Assembly: GCF_003576645.1 (NCBI RefSeq)
Contig: NC_044930.1
Span: 10,426,860-10,490,859 of the forward strand
From: Ipomoea triloba
Taxonomy: Eukaryota; Streptophyta; Magnoliopsida; Solanales; Convolvulaceae
Length of the DNA: 64,000 nt
Direction of reading: 5' to 3'
Below are positions 1 to 11,508 of this stretch, one piece after another; positions within the stretch are counted from its first letter, which is position 1; each line of letters starts with the position of its first letter. The position numbers were made by a program, and so were the translations under genes. The notes under the pieces are model-generated. The model worked only from the letters and a program-made list of their open reading frames with translations. It did no database searches and was not told the DNA's origin.

Positions 1-600
1 AAATTCTCTATTTTTCCGTCTATCTCATCTCTCATATCTCTCCAAGTTAATTTTTGGATTATTATTACCACTACATTACACCACTACCCCCACCCCCGTC
101 ACCACACCACTTATTGTTATTGTTATTATTATTATAACAAATAATATGTTTATTTTCAGGAAAAATGAACCAAACCAAAAAATGCCTTTAATATAAGTGG
201 TAAAAAATTCAAACATTGTGGCAAACAAGCTAATTAAGCAGTGAAGCTAAAACATACTACTTGTTGGTCACGCTTTGACAACAACTTAAAAAGCAAAATT
301 ATTTATATTTTCAACATATCCTGTGCAATTTAATATTAAATTATTATTATATCGAAACGTGGATAAGTTGAAAGCCTAAATTGAAACTTAATAGGTTAGT
401 GAAGCATTTTCACAATGAATGATGACAAGATATTAGTATTATTTTTTAAACATTTACCAAACTTTTAATCAAACTATACCAACTACAATGGCACAAAAGG
501 TGGTATTATTGTATTCAAATTGAAAGAGTGATAGATCCCCAAAGCTTGGTCTTGCAAATGCTTGGATATTGTCAGAGAAATTTAAAAAATATATATAAAT
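1..600. other. AT-rich intergenic DNA with one inverted relic
   Basis: No coding signal is visible in this AT-rich stretch. The only recognisable content is a diverged inverted piece of the duplicated unit at 235-432, listed separately. The remainder has short CCACC and TTATTA runs and nothing assignable. Confidence 0.6.
235..432 (-). repeat. Inverted diverged fragment of the duplicated unit
   Basis: Read on the minus strand, this segment follows the sequence found on the plus strand at about 13455-13660, 27400-27590, 39505-39660 and 52590-52790. Shared landmarks in the same order are the cattcattgtgaaaatgctt motif, tcaacttatccacgttt, aggatatgtt, tgctttttaagttgt and gtgaccaacaag. It is clearly more diverged than the four direct copies are from each other. 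It indicates a further, opposite-facing copy of the array at or beyond the left edge of the window. Confidence 0.75.
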
Positions 601-792
601 AGGGGTGAGACGCATGTGCGTCTCGTCGCCCATCCAGCCACACGCACCCGGCTGGGCGATTGAGCGTGGCCACCAGCTGGCGGCCACTCTCAATTTAATT
701 ATTCTGGCCGTTGCTAGCAACGACCAAAATTAGTGTCGTTGCCAGGCAACGGCCATATTTCCGGCTGTTGCCTGGCAACGGCTATTTTTATA

Positions 793-793
<1 letters not shown>

Positions 794-837
<44 letters not shown>
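794..837. repeat. AAT trinucleotide microsatellite
   Basis: About fourteen consecutive AAT/ATA units lie in the leader of the Harbinger remnant. Confidence 0.95.
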
Positions 838-838
<1 letters not shown>

Positions 839-946
839 TTGCCTATAAATATCATTTTAACACTCAATTTTTTTTTTAAATATTCTATCCTACTCTTAAT
901 TCATTCATATTACTCTCTCAATTTCTACATCTAAAATCAATTTTTT

Positions 947-1327
947 TTGCATTTCATAATGGAACAAGGCAACTCTAGTAATCAAAATTCACAATCCAAT
1001 TTTCCTCCTCCTCAACCATCTCCACAAAATTCACAATTCCCCCAAAATTCTCAATTCCCTAAAAATTCTCAATTGTTCCAAAATTCCCAATTTCTCCCAA
1101 ATTTTCAATTTCCACCAAATTTTCAATTTGTACAAAACTCTCAATTTTCACAAAATGCCCAACTTCCGGGTAATGTTCAATTTCCATCCTTTACCCCTAT
1201 ATATCAAGGATCAACCGAAGAGTTTCAACAATATTTACAAAGAAACACCGAATTACATGACTCTCAATTGCATCATCAACTTTGTGCGGATTTGGTTGAG
1301 CATATATGGAACAACAACGGCAATTAA
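947..1327 (+). pseudogene. Fused Harbinger ORF: Q/N/P-rich N-terminus joined to nuclease C-terminus
   Basis: The open frame encodes about 122-126 residues; the second Met at 959 (MEQGNSSNQ) is the more natural start because the first lies in a T-rich leader. Residues about 15-80 are an imperfect 6-8 residue repeat of the NSQF/NFQF type, rich in Q, N, P and F. Plant Harbinger Myb/SANT-like proteins often begin this way. The last 35 residues (STEEFQQYLQRNTEL, then HHQLCADLVEHIW) match the extreme C-terminus of plant Harbinger nucleases. The Myb DNA-binding part and the whole catalytic core are missing, so the peptide cannot be a transposase. I read it as the product of an internal deletion. Whether it is translated is unknown. 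Confidence 0.6.
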
Positions 1328-1744
1328 TTTAACCGCTTTTTTATTTTAATTTTTATGTACTTTAATTTATTTTTAACTGCTTTGTAATTTATTTTACTAA
1401 AACGCTTTGTAGTTTAATTTTTAAGTAATTGGTTTCAATTATCATTCTAATTAATTAGGTGCTAAGCATATTAATTATAATTACTTTTTTATTAATTAAT
1501 TTCAACTTTACAATTATAGCACGTATTGTTTAATTATTTTGAATACAATTATAAATTTATAAACAAAATAGATAAAGAAATAATTAAAATATAGTGGGAT
1601 AAAATGGTGGGTCCACAAAAAACTAAGAAATAACTCAAACTAGTGTGGAGAAGAGTTTTTGTGATTAAATGAGATAGTGGATAATGAGGTGGAAGCTGGG
1701 GCCCACAAAAAACTGGAGAATAAACTCCAACTGATAAGGATGCT

Positions 1745-1935
1745 CTTAGAGCAACTCCATCAATGAATTTTGGGGTGTTTTAATTTTTTCCGAAACAAAA
1801 ATTAGGGCTGGTTTTTTCATTAATAGGAGATCAAATGAAAATTTTAAAGAGTATTTTTCTTGCAAATTAAAATTTGTTGTGGGATCCATCAATTTATGAA
1901 TTATAATAAAAATTTAAAAGGCTTTAATTTACTAG
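1745..1935. mobile_element. MITE-like terminus at left edge of unit 1
   Basis: The sequence gagcaactccatcaatg directly follows the TTA that ends the Harbinger remnant. The same sequence, also preceded by TTA, opens unit 2 at 18091. It resembles a Harbinger/Tourist terminal repeat, but no opposite terminus is seen, so it may be a solo end. It marks the left limit of homology between units 1 and 2. Confidence 0.5.
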
Positions 1936-2278
1936 TGCACGTTAAGGCGCATAAATACTTTTAAACTCCGTGCGTGTGTGTGTATATACTTTTGATGTCA
2001 TGTGAGATTCGTAATTTCGAACATTGAGGAATTAAGATTTCTTTGTTAGAAAGGAACACAAGGAGCGAATTAGTTGGGTGTAAGAATGAAAATATGTTAG
2101 AAACATTGTAAAATTTGATTTTGACGGTACCAAATGCATTAGAACCTTTGTGAATTTACTTGCCAGGTGATATAAATTATCCTGGAGGTATTCCGATCCT
2201 TTTTATCCTCTGAAATCTGAATCTATCCAAGCTAGGACCCTATGGCATTTGAAGATATAAAGGTGAAAGAAATTAAAA

Positions 2279-2392
2279 ATGGGCGGATAACAATGGTTTC
2301 TTGGTTAGGCACTTAGGCTTTTACACTCAAGCAAATGGGCGGATAACAATGGTTTCCTGGTTAGGCACTTAGGCTTTTACACTCAAGCAGGT
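2279..2392. repeat. 57-bp tandem duplication upstream of a PPR fragment
   Basis: Two nearly identical 57-bp units begin with atgggcggataacaatgg at 2279 and 2336. Unit 2 has a single copy at the corresponding place (about 18615), so this is a local duplication in unit 1. Confidence 0.9.
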
Positions 2393-2690
2393 GTTACAGG
2401 TAAAGGCCCTTTGCAGAACCTCTTGGAACACATCTCAGACACCTTTCATAGTAACTTGATTTCTGCTTTAATTTACAAGTACCATTGAGAATTTTGTTCT
2501 TTTAGGCATGCTATGCATCCATTTTGCTTTGAGTTAGTTCTCTGTAAATACCTTTTGCATGTGTACATGCTACAGAATTGAGACAATCCCAACATATAAT
2601 GCTGTTCTAGCATCTATTTCTGGATACATAAAGTTGGGTAAAGCTAGAAGGGCAAGAACCTTATTTGAAGATCGAAATGCCTGACAAGAA
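2390..2690 (+). pseudogene. PPR-gene fragment, first copy in unit 1
   Basis: The 3' part (about 2577-2683) encodes a single pentatricopeptide-like repeat: ETIPTYNAVLASISGYIKLG, then KARRARTLFEDRNA and a stop. The helix-turn-helix spacing and the TYN..I.GY.K.G..  ARLF-like pattern fit a plant PPR repeat. Upstream sequence (2390-2560) is a shortened version of the piece seen in unit 2. PPR proteins bind organelle RNA and carry many repeats, so one repeat is only an exon scrap. It ends at a junction (about 2695) into the GC-rich block. Nonfunctional. Confidence 0.6.
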
Positions 2691-2694
2691 TTTT

Positions 2695-3500
2695 TTGCGG
2701 AAAGAATGAAAAGTAATGAAACAAACCAAAAATTACGATCACTTCAAATACTATTTTAATGTTAAATTATTTAAAGGCGAAAATGTAGATGCTACCATAC
2801 GGAATTTTAAAAACTCAATAACTAAAGTTAAGGACAACTGCATACAACAACTTTACTAGGCAATGAAGCACAAAACATCAATGCATTAACTAAGATTTTA
2901 ATGACAAACCTCCCAGGGTTTCCCAAATTCAACATTTACATGTAAGAAAAGAAGTGAAAAACATACTGTAGATAACTTCAGATCATAGGTGAAGCCAAAT
3001 ATCTGGTAGACATGATTGGAAGGGAGACTTACCAGCGGTGGTGGAGGCTAGCAGTGGCGGTGGTGGTCTGCGGAAGGTCGAGACGGAATGGCGGCGTCGG
3101 CGGTGGCGTCTACTGCAGGTCGCGGCGGTTCGCGGCGTCGTCGGCGGAGGAGGAGAGGACGGCATCGGCTGAGAGATGGAGGAGATCGACGGAGGAAATG
3201 GTTGCGAGAGAATTGTGCGAAAATAAAATGGCTATGTTCTCCCTCAGGTCTGTTTTATGCGTAGCTTTGGGGTAAAGTGGATTAGGTTTCAGCGGTGGTG
3301 TTCGCGTTCGTCGTCGGCTGGGGAATCTCGGCCGGAGAGGGGAGCAGCGGGCAGCGGCAATGGCGGACGACGACCGGACGAGCGGCAGAGTCGGCCTGAA
3401 GGAGCGAAACAGGGCAGCAATAGCGTCGTCTCCTCCTCAGATCTAGTGTGAAGAAGGCGACGACAACTTTTGGTTTATTAGTTATCGACGGCAACTTTTG
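2695..3500 (-). pseudogene. GC-rich first-exon block inserted between two PPR fragments
   Basis: This block is nearly identical to 16905-17715 in the spacer before unit 2. On the minus strand the GC-rich part (3033-3250) ends in a good splice donor, CGCTG followed by GTAAG, which suggests a 5' exon with its intron running left. No ATG starts a convincing frame on that strand, and the plus-strand frames are arginine/glycine-rich shadows. In the other copy the downstream neighbour on the same strand is a Sec7 exon of a BIG-type ARF-GEF. Here only the exon and part of the intron were carried in. The right junction joins gcaacttttgaag to the PPR block by short homology. Confidence 0.5.
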
Positions 3501-3503
3501 AAG

Positions 3504-3993
3504 ATATAAAGGTGAAAGAAATTAAAAATGGGCAGTTAACTATGGTTTCCTGGTTAGGCAATTAGGCTTTTTCACTCAAGCAGGTGTTACAGGTAAAGGC
3601 CCTTTGCAGAACCTCTTGGAACACATCTCAGACACCTTCCATAATAACTTGATTTCTCTTTACAATTACCATAGAGAATTTTGTCCTTTTAGGCATGCTA
3701 TGCATCTATTGTGCTTTGATCGAGTTAGTTCTCTGTAAATACCATAGGATCTTGTCAGATCTATATGTGAATATCCAGCTTTCTCAGATACTAGTAGCTG
3801 TGCTACAATGAAGCAAGTTTTAGGCATATATATGAAATCGGAAATCTATAACCTTTTGCATCTTTTGTGTACATACTACAGGATTGAGACAATCGTCCCA
3901 ACATATAATGCTGTTCTAGCATCTATTTGTGGATACATAAAGTTGGGTAAAGCTAGAAGGGCAAGAACCTTATTTGAAGATCAAGATGCCTGA
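3504..3993 (+). pseudogene. PPR-gene fragment, second copy in unit 1
   Basis: Same arrangement as 18596-19078 in unit 2. The left part reads [14 protein letters not shown], not identified further. After about 270 bp there is an acceptor-like cttttgtgtacatactacag. Then comes one PPR-like repeat (RIETIVPTYNAVLASICGYI) followed by KLGKARRARTLFEDQDA and a stop. The isolated single repeat and the lack of any further repeats show it is a fragment. It lies about 375 bp beyond the 3' end of the F-box gene, on the opposite strand. Confidence 0.6.
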
Positions 3994-4367
3994 CAAAAAA
4001 TTTTTGTTTTTGGCCGGACAACTATAATTTCTGGTATGGGGATGCATTATTAGATGTTTTTAGGAGGATGCTGATTGTATGAAACCAGATTGGATAAGTT
4101 TAGTTGCAGACTATTCTCGACTGACATTTAACAGTTGCAAATTTAGAAAAATTAAATTAGTAAACCTACCTACAAGTATATTTATGGATATCAATCTAAA
4201 TATTTTTAAGACATGCATGAATATTATATCATTTTAATTAAAGGAGAAAAGCATGAAAGGTACAAATTAAACTAAAATTTATATTCCAAATTAAAACTTC
4301 TTTAAAATCAATCATTCATTATTACAAGTTTCATTAATTAGAAATACTAGGAAGTTTGAGAGAAGCT

Positions 4368-5486
4368 TCATGAATTAGAAACATTAGGAAGTTTAGTCCA
4401 AATACATTGAACTATTCCTCTTGTATTATAATAGTCTTTACTTGAAAAACTTTTTGGAAAATTGCGCCACTTCTTTGTTGCAAGGCAATAAAATACTCCT
4501 TTGCCATCAAAAAATTTTGGAAAATATATCTTGTTACTAGTTCCTCGAACAGTTGCTTCTCGTGACAAGGATATCCTGGGAGAAACGTAAAAGGTTTTTC
4601 CTTTCAAATTCTCAACCTTTTGCCATACCATTTTAGAATCAAGCTTCAAAACCCGAACTTCCCCTTCTTCAAGTGTTGCCACACACATGAGATCTCCATC
4701 GCTTTCCAGAAGGAACCTATCTCGAAATTTTATAAATTGTTGTCGATGTGACTTAGCGATGATATTCCAAGAAAAGTAGTCCCCTTTCGGATAGTGGAGC
4801 TTCCCTAGATTTCCAGAATCCCCCAAAATATATATATGGCCGTTGCGAATAACAGGGGTGCAACTAGAAGCTATAAAATCTACATGATTTTCTAATTGTG
4901 TGTGAATTGACCAAGAATTTTCACCCAAATTTAATACTCCTATAGTAATAAATTCTTGTAAATTACTAAGTATACCAACAATTTGACACTTAGGCGAAGT
5001 TGGTGATTCAGAAAAACACACCAATNTATCTGGTGTGTCTGGTAAGTCTATTGTAACGTTACTTGAGGGGTTGAAGAGGAAATAAGATGCAGCGCCTTTA
5101 CCAAGAAGCAACCAACCATGATTTGCATAAAGAAGTTCCACTTCACCAATATCATCATCCAACAATTGAGGAATGTTAAGTGAATAGTTGAGATTGCGGG
5201 TTGGATCATAAAAATTGAACAAACGAGTTTTTTTGTTCAAGTACATTAGATGCAGATCTTCGAACGAATCTATATCACATGATGATGCATGTTCGAGTGA
5301 GATTGGCAACAAGGGACGAGGCAATGGTGTAATTGACTTCCAAGATCTACATACTGATTGAAAAGTATAATAATCTCCAATAGCAGCTAAACGTGTGAGA
5401 ATACATGATAAGAGCTCCTTGTTTAGATCTGACCATTCCCTTTGTGTACCAGATTTATCAATGCTAATTATGCTATTGTTACTCAT
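4368..5486 (-). CDS. F-box protein with KIB1-type (DUF295) beta-propeller, copy 1
   Basis: Single-exon frame of about 372 residues. An F-box lies at residues about 18-52 (WSDLNKELLSCILTRLA, then FQSVCRSWKSI); it would bind SKP1 in an SCF ubiquitin ligase. Residues about 75-345 fit the plant KIB1-4 beta-propeller family (PF03478): NHGWLLLGKG, SYFLFNPSS, ITIGVLNLGENSW, FRDRFLLESDGDLMCV. The target is unknown. The frame is open, but an N at 5026 sits where copies 2 and 3 have nine more bases, so three to four residues (RPFS in copy 2) are uncertain. The start is the same ATG as in copy 2. The promoter side is abnormal: 37 bp upstream of the ATG the sequence passes into a LINE. Confidence 0.8.
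   Translation of the reverse strand: MSNNSIISIDKSGTQREWSDLNKELLSCILTRLAAIGDYYTFQSVCRSWKSITPLPRPLLPISLEHASSCDIDSFEDLHLMYLNKKTRLFNFYDPTRNLNYSLNIPQLLDDDIGEVELLYANHGWLLLGKGAASYFLFNPSSNVTIDLPDTPDXLVCFSESPTSPKCQIVGILSNLQEFITIGVLNLGENSWSIHTQLENHVDFIASSCTPVIRNGHIYILGDSGNLGKLHYPKGDYFSWNIIAKSHRQQFIKFRDRFLLESDGDLMCVATLEEGEVRVLKLDSKMVWQKVENLKGKTFYVSPRISLSREATVRGTSNKIYFPKFFDGKGVFYCLATKKWRNFPKSFSSKDYYNTRGIVQCIWTKLPNVSNS
5026..5026. other. Single unknown base inside F-box copy 1
   Basis: The N replaces a stretch that reads gaaaatggtc in the other copies, so it probably marks a poorly resolved in-frame 9-bp difference. Confidence 0.9.
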
Positions 5487-5573
5487 CTTTTTTCTATATA
5501 TTAAAAAAGGAATTACCTTAGGGTTCTTGGAAGAAAGGTCAGCTATTCTTACCTACTACAGAGACTTGAGAAA

Positions 5574-6060
5574 ATGTGGAAACCTGAGGCTAGTTTTGAA
5601 TTGATCGCCCTAGACCAGGATTATTTTTTGGCTAAATTTGATTCTGCTAGAGACTATGATTTTGCGAAGTATGAGGGACCATGGATAATCCCGGGACATT
5701 ACTTAACAGTTCAAGAATGGGAACCAAATTTCTTCCCTCACAAGCACAAAATGGACAGATTACTGGTATGGGTTAGGTTCCCCTCTGTACCGATTGAATA
5801 TTTTGATGAGGATTTTTTGATGAAAATAGCCAAGCAAAAAGGACGCCCAGTCAAAATGGATACAACCACCAGCCTGGCTTCCATTGGCAAGTTTGCCAGG
5901 ATCTGTGTCGAGGTAGATTTATCTAAGCCATTACTATCTTAGTTCACGTTGGCAGGAGAAGTGCTTCCTATCGAATACGAGGGCATCCAACTCGTATGCT
6001 TCAAGTGTGGCATCTACGGGCATAACAAGGACAATGTGGCGACCAAGGAAGTGAGCCAAA
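5574..6060 (+). pseudogene. LINE ORF1 fragment: DUF4283 and degenerate CCHC knuckle
   Basis: Residues 1-120 of the frame show the DUF4283 pattern of plant LINE ORF1 and related proteins: FELIALDQDYFLAKFDSARD, GPWIIPGHYLTVQEWEPNF, then LVWVRFPSVPIEYFDEDFL. This RNA-binding protein normally packages the LINE transcript. A TAG at 5940-5942 stops the frame. The same frame continues with ARICVEV upstream and LAGEVLPIEYEGIQLVCFKC downstream, then GIYGHNKDNV. The knuckle should be CX2CX4HX4C, but the last Cys is replaced by Val, apparently through a one-base slip (GTG where TGT is expected). Confidence 0.85.
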
Positions 6061-6067
6061 AGGCAAT

Positions 6068-6805
<738 letters not shown>

Positions 6806-6933
6806 ACATTGAAAGAGTCTTTCAGCATAAGGGTGGGACACCCGAAGCAGAAATGGTTGATAATGATGGTCATTCGGACTCCCGTGAGGTGGAGATGGGC
6901 GTTCGCCAGTGCTCCTGAGCACTTTACTAATGT

Positions 6934-9461
6934 TTGTTTGTTTTTATGATTTGTATTATCTGGAACTGTCAGGGTGCTGCGTCTAAAGCTTTTAGATGCA
7001 CCCTTAATCTGTTTTGCAGGAATTATTCACCTGACATTGTCTGCCTTTTGGAACCGAAGGTCTCGGGCGATCAAGCCAACCGTATTTGCATCAGTTTTGG
7101 TTTTGAAGAGTGGAGGCTGTGGGATTCTCGGGAGGTATCTGGATTTTCTGGAACCACTCAGTATCGGTACAAGTTATCAGCACCCACCCTCAATTCGTCA
7201 ATCTACAGGTTAAAGAAACAGAGTCACCACCTTGGGTACTAACAGTTGTATATGGCAGTCCTAACATTTCATTACGGAGAATGTTATTTTCTGAACTATC
7301 AGCTAGCAGTCTTGGTTCTCAGCCCTGCTGGATGGCATGTGGAGACTTCAACTCAGTTACGAGTATCGACGAAGTGAGCAATGCAGAAGGCTACAACGCA
7401 TCTAGATGCTCAGATTTTAAGGATTGCATCTTTCGAGAAGGGCTAATAGATTTAGGATTTGTAGGGTCTAAGTTCACATGGATGAGGGGGTTACAATCAG
7501 TATCTTTTAAAGGAGCCAGATTGGATCGAGCCCTAAGCAACGTGACATGGAAGAACAGGTTTCCGGATGCGACCGTAGAGCATCTACCAATAATAAACTC
7601 CGACCACTCGCCACTACTCATTACCTGCAACCAACATACAAAGACTCAAGGGGTCAAAAAATTCAGATTTAACCTGGCTTGGGCTACCCACAATGATTTC
7701 ATCAATTGTGTCAAACGGACGTGGAGCATGGATAAAGACATAGAGGCCAACAAATCTGATATGGCAGAAGCTTTGTTGGATTGGAATAGGTGTACATTTG
7801 GTAATGTGTTCCACAGAAAGAAACGTCTCCTCGCCAGGATTAAGGGGATCCAGCGTTGCCTAGCTCAGCAGCGTTGTCTAGCTCAGCAAGGAAGATCAGA
7901 TCTTATCAGGTTGGATAGAAAATTGAGAAACGAATTGGAAACCACACTACACCAAGAAGAACTCATATGGTACCAACGTTCAAGAGAGGAATGGATTACG
8001 TCCGGTGAGCGCAACACTAGCTTCTATCATACTGCTACCTCAGTAAAAAAGAGTAACATGAAAGTCAGCTCACTACGCTCCGAAGATGATAACTGGATTA
8101 CGGATAGAGCCCTACTGATGGATCATATTCAAACATATTTTAGAAATCTTTTCTCAGAGGATCTTAGTACTAGAGTGCAAAATCTACCACATGGATACTA
8201 CCCAACCTTAAGTGATCAAGAATGGCAGGAAATTAATGCACCATTCAAACCTGAGGAGATCAAACAAGCTGTGTTTGATATGAATCCCGGAAAATCCCCT
8301 GGACCAGATGGATTTAGTGTTGGGTTCTACCAAAAAGCATGGGAGGTTGTAGGAGACAGCATAACAAACTTTGCAATGGAATTTTTCAAAGAAGGTGGGC
8401 TACCTCAAGGCTGTAATGACACAATCATTACCCTTATACCCAAGGTCTTAGCTCCCGAATCTGTAAAACAATTATGCCCAATTGGCCTTTGCAATGTAAC
8501 GTATAAGATCCTGACCAAGACAATGACAACACGGCTCAAGGAAATAGCAAAGAAGTTAGTAGGCCCTCATCAGACAAGCTTCGTTCCTGGAAGGCAGATT
8601 TCTGACAATATTATAGTGTTTCAAGAGGTTCTAAATACAATGAGATATAGGAAAGCAGCAGTAGGATGGTTAATCATGAAGATAGACCTAGAGAAAGCAT
8701 ACGACAAACTAGCATGGAACTTTATAGAGGACACATTACTGGATATTGGATTTAATGAGGTTTGGGGAAGAAATATCTTAGAGTGTGTTACAACCTCAAG
8801 ACTAGCGATAAATTGGGATGGCTGCATTTCTGGATGGTTCTACCCAAAGAAAGGGATTAGACGGGGAGATCCTATCTCACCCTTACTCTTTGTTTTATGT
8901 ATAGAAAGATTAAGCCACATTATAAAAAGTTCAATAAACAATGGTAAGTGGAAAGGAATTAAATTGAATAAGAATGGTCCTCACCTTTCCCACTTGTTTT
9001 TTGCAGATGACATGGTGTTATTTGGGGAAGCCACTTTGGAACAAGCTGCAGAGATGATTCGATGCTTAAGACTATTTTGTGAGCACTCTGGACAGAAGAT
9101 CAACCTCCAAAAATCGTCCCTATTCTTCTCAAAGAATACACAAGCTGATTTGCAGCAAAGGATTATAGAGCTAACTGGGATTTCAGGAGTAGAAGACTTG
9201 GGGAAATATCTTGGCATTCCTTCAATTCATGGGAGAGTAAAAAAGGACTCCTATGCAGGACTCATTGAGAGAATTCAAAACAAACTAGCAGGCTGGAAAT
9301 CAAAGACACTTTCCTTAGCCGGAAGGCAAGTCTTAGTTCAATCGGTCTTAACCTCCATCCTATACTACACTATGCAAACAACATTGCTGCCCAAAGGAGT
9401 GATATCATCTATTGAGCGATTGATTCGAAGTTTCCTATGGGGGAGCGCTCACCCGAAATAA
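6934..9461 (+). pseudogene. LINE ORF2: endonuclease and reverse transcriptase, frameshifted
   Basis: The endonuclease begins IIWNCQGAASKAF with LEPK (6946-7060). Around 7105 the frame shifts, and it continues in the frame of 7110-9461 as VGFSGGIWIFWN, WMACGDFNSV and INSDHSPLL. GDFN and SDH are catalytic motifs of this AP-endonuclease-like fold. The reverse transcriptase follows: GKSPGPDGF, LIPK, FVPGRQISDNI, MKIDLEKAYD, GIRRGDPISPLLF, and FADD at 9000-9011. The aspartates of FADD are intact. The frame stops at 9461 and continues in another frame from 9437. Intact ORF2 would nick target DNA and prime cDNA synthesis from the nick; this one is broken. Confidence 0.9.
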
Positions 9462-10605
9462 AGAAGAACCACCTGGTCAAATGGGATATAGTAACGAGGA
9501 ACAAAGATAATGGCGGGCTGGGGATCCGCAAGGTGGAATTAATGAATGAGGCCTTCCTAGAGAAACTTGGGTGGCGCATATTACAAAATGAAGATTGCAT
9601 GTGGGTTCAAGTACTCAAAACAAAATATGCAATCTCCACAACAGACTGTTCTTTGTGGCGACAGAAGACGAATATGTCGAATGTGTGGAAAGGTATACTT
9701 AAAACCATCCCTATACTACAGAAAGGGATATCAAGACTGGTTAGAAACGGAGCTAACACCCTATTTTGGTGTGATACGTGGCTCGAGCCATGCCCTCTGA
9801 GCAACATAGCCACTGCAGTAATCCCTCCAACAGAGGTACTCAATACAGTAGCAAGTTATTGGGACAACAACACTGGTTGGGACTGGAGCAGACTTCATCA
9901 TATTCTCCCGGCATACATCCTCAACAAGTTAGAAGCAATTATCATCGTGGATGATAGGGAGGCAAAAGACGTGGTTGGCTGGAGGAATACGAGTACGGGC
10001 CTGTTTACAGTCAGTTCTGCATATGATATTGCCAGTTCAGAGACTGCCGAACACCTAGAACCTAGGGAAGCAGCCAAATGGAAGGCCATTTGGAAGTTGA
10101 AAATACCAAGTCGCATTAAAATGTTTCTATGGCTGGTAGACACGAGAAGATTATGACTAACAGTATGAGGGTGAAGAAAGGGATAACAGACTGTGATAAG
10201 TGCTGGGAATGCATTAACAAAGTGGAAGATGTGGAGCATGTCCTTCGAACATGCCCAGCAGCAGAAGAGATTTGGAGAAGAATCCTTCCAGGGAGCCATA
10301 TGCAGTGCAGTAGATTAACATTCCGGGAATGGCTTGACCATGGGATTTCAAACAAAGGAAATGGGAACAGACCACAAAATGACAATACGTTGTTTGCAGT
10401 AGCTCTGTGGTGGGTGTGGAGATGGAGGAACGAGGCAATATATTCAATAAAACAATCAGACCCCTCCAGTCCAAAATCCAGTGGATCTACGCACAGATGG
10501 GCGAGATTAATGCAGCATTTTCTAAACCAAAAGGTCAGCACAACACACCAAGCATGGAAAATTGGAGTATGTACACTTGGGACAAACCTGAAGAAGGCAC
10601 AGTGA
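9437..10605 (+). pseudogene. LINE ORF2 thumb and zf-RVT region in two shifted frames
   Basis: Frame 9437-10156 carries the post-RT segment typical of plant LINEs (VKWDIVTRNKDNGGLGIRKV, NAL-type LGWRILQN, LFWCDTWL). The zinc-binding zf-RVT region follows (FTVSSAYDIA, WKAIWKLKIPSRIKMFLW). Near 10130 the frame changes and the zf-RVT continues in 10129-10605 as CDKCWECINKVEDVEHVLRT followed by CPAAEEIWR. The conserved Cys and His residues of this zinc-binding part are visible. The split across frames shows decay. Confidence 0.85.
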
Positions 10606-11093
10606 AGATCAACTTTGACGGTGCTGTGGATTTGTCAGATAATATGGCAGGCTGTGGTGGAGTCATAAGGGACTCATCAGGTTCATGGCTAGGAGGCTTC
10701 ATCAGCAATATTGGATCATGCTCTCCAACGCAAGCAGAAGCCTGGGCTTTTCTGAGAAGCATTCAACTAGCTGTACAAATGAGATTCAGAAGTGTTATAT
10801 TTGAAGGCGACTCTCGCGAGATTGTCGAAGGAATTATGAGCAGCTCGGCATCCAGCCATGTGACGTATAACGTCCTCAAAGCATGCAGACAAGAACTAGA
10901 ATCCATAGGTTCTTGGAGGATAAGAGCGGTACCCCGGGAATCGAATGCAGTAGCCAACCAACTAAAAAGATCATTCAAGAATTTCCCCAAAGGAATGCAT
11001 GTGAAAATCAATCCCCCAGTTGATATAGTCAACCTCATAGACAATGATAGGGCTGGTTATCCTTCCTGGCGCTACATGTATAATCACATCTAG
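10540..11093 (+). pseudogene. LINE-encoded RNase H domain, catalytic Asp replaced
   Basis: The frame of 10407-11093 encodes a type-I RNase H domain from about 10560: WDKPEEGTVKINFDGAV, GCGGVIRDSSGSWLGGF, then QAEAWAFL and FEGDSREIVEG, then VPRESNAVANQL. The first three acidic residues (Asp in NFDGA, Glu in QAEA, Asp in EGDS) are present. The fourth position, normally Asp in the REANxVADxLA motif, is Asn here. The domain would remove RNA from the RNA-DNA hybrid. It ends at a TAG at 11091-11093, about 40 bp before the terminal A run. Confidence 0.85.
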
Positions 11094-11143
11094 TACAGAC
11101 TCTTATTTCGGGTTTCCCCCTTCCAAATTTAATTAAAAAAAAA

Positions 11144-11508
11144 TCTAATATAGTTTGTCAACATGCAATCATGCAACGTAACTTAGTGTTAAAACATTTT
11201 GATACGTTAAAAATTTTAAATTTTGAAATTGATTTTTGAATTTTATGTTAATCATTTAATTTTAAATATCAATAACTAGCAATTTTCTAATTCATGTTAT
11301 GTTTGCCTCAGCTCCCACATATTCGAAGAACACAAAAGGCCTCATTCATACCAATTATTATATATGGTTTCATTCATTGACTACTTCTCAGATTATATTT
11401 ACCATCTCTCTTCTTTAGTTGGCAGCTCTTCAGCTTGTCTCTCATAAATGAAGGCAACAACAGATTGATTGTCTCGAGAATATATATGGGTCTGAGGTAA
11501 CTTCGGAG
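11144..11508. other. Duplicated noncoding block downstream of the LINE
   Basis: This is unit sequence shared with about 20912-21290 and 48450-48780. No gene is visible. In unit 2 it carries an extra local duplication of about 48 bp near 20941-21003. Confidence 0.8.

Larger units (their letters stand above)
601..1744 (+). mobile_element. PIF/Harbinger-type DNA transposon remnant, internally deleted
   Basis: The region contains a small reading frame (947-1327) that joins an N-terminal part typical of the plant Harbinger Myb/SANT-like protein to the last residues typical of the plant Harbinger nuclease. The right end reads gataaggatgctc followed by TTA, consistent with a Harbinger terminal repeat and TTA target duplication. 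No matching left terminal repeat was found, so the left border at about 601 is approximate. The leader (601-790) is dense in hairpins: arms GAGACGCA/TGCGTCTC at 607-624, an imperfect arm pair around 659-695, and a GTTGCC(A/T)GGCAAC pair at 738-784. Confidence 0.6.

Noticed and set aside
7391..9217. Minus-strand frames of 60-80 residues within the LINE
   Set aside because: They are antisense shadows of the endonuclease and reverse transcriptase.
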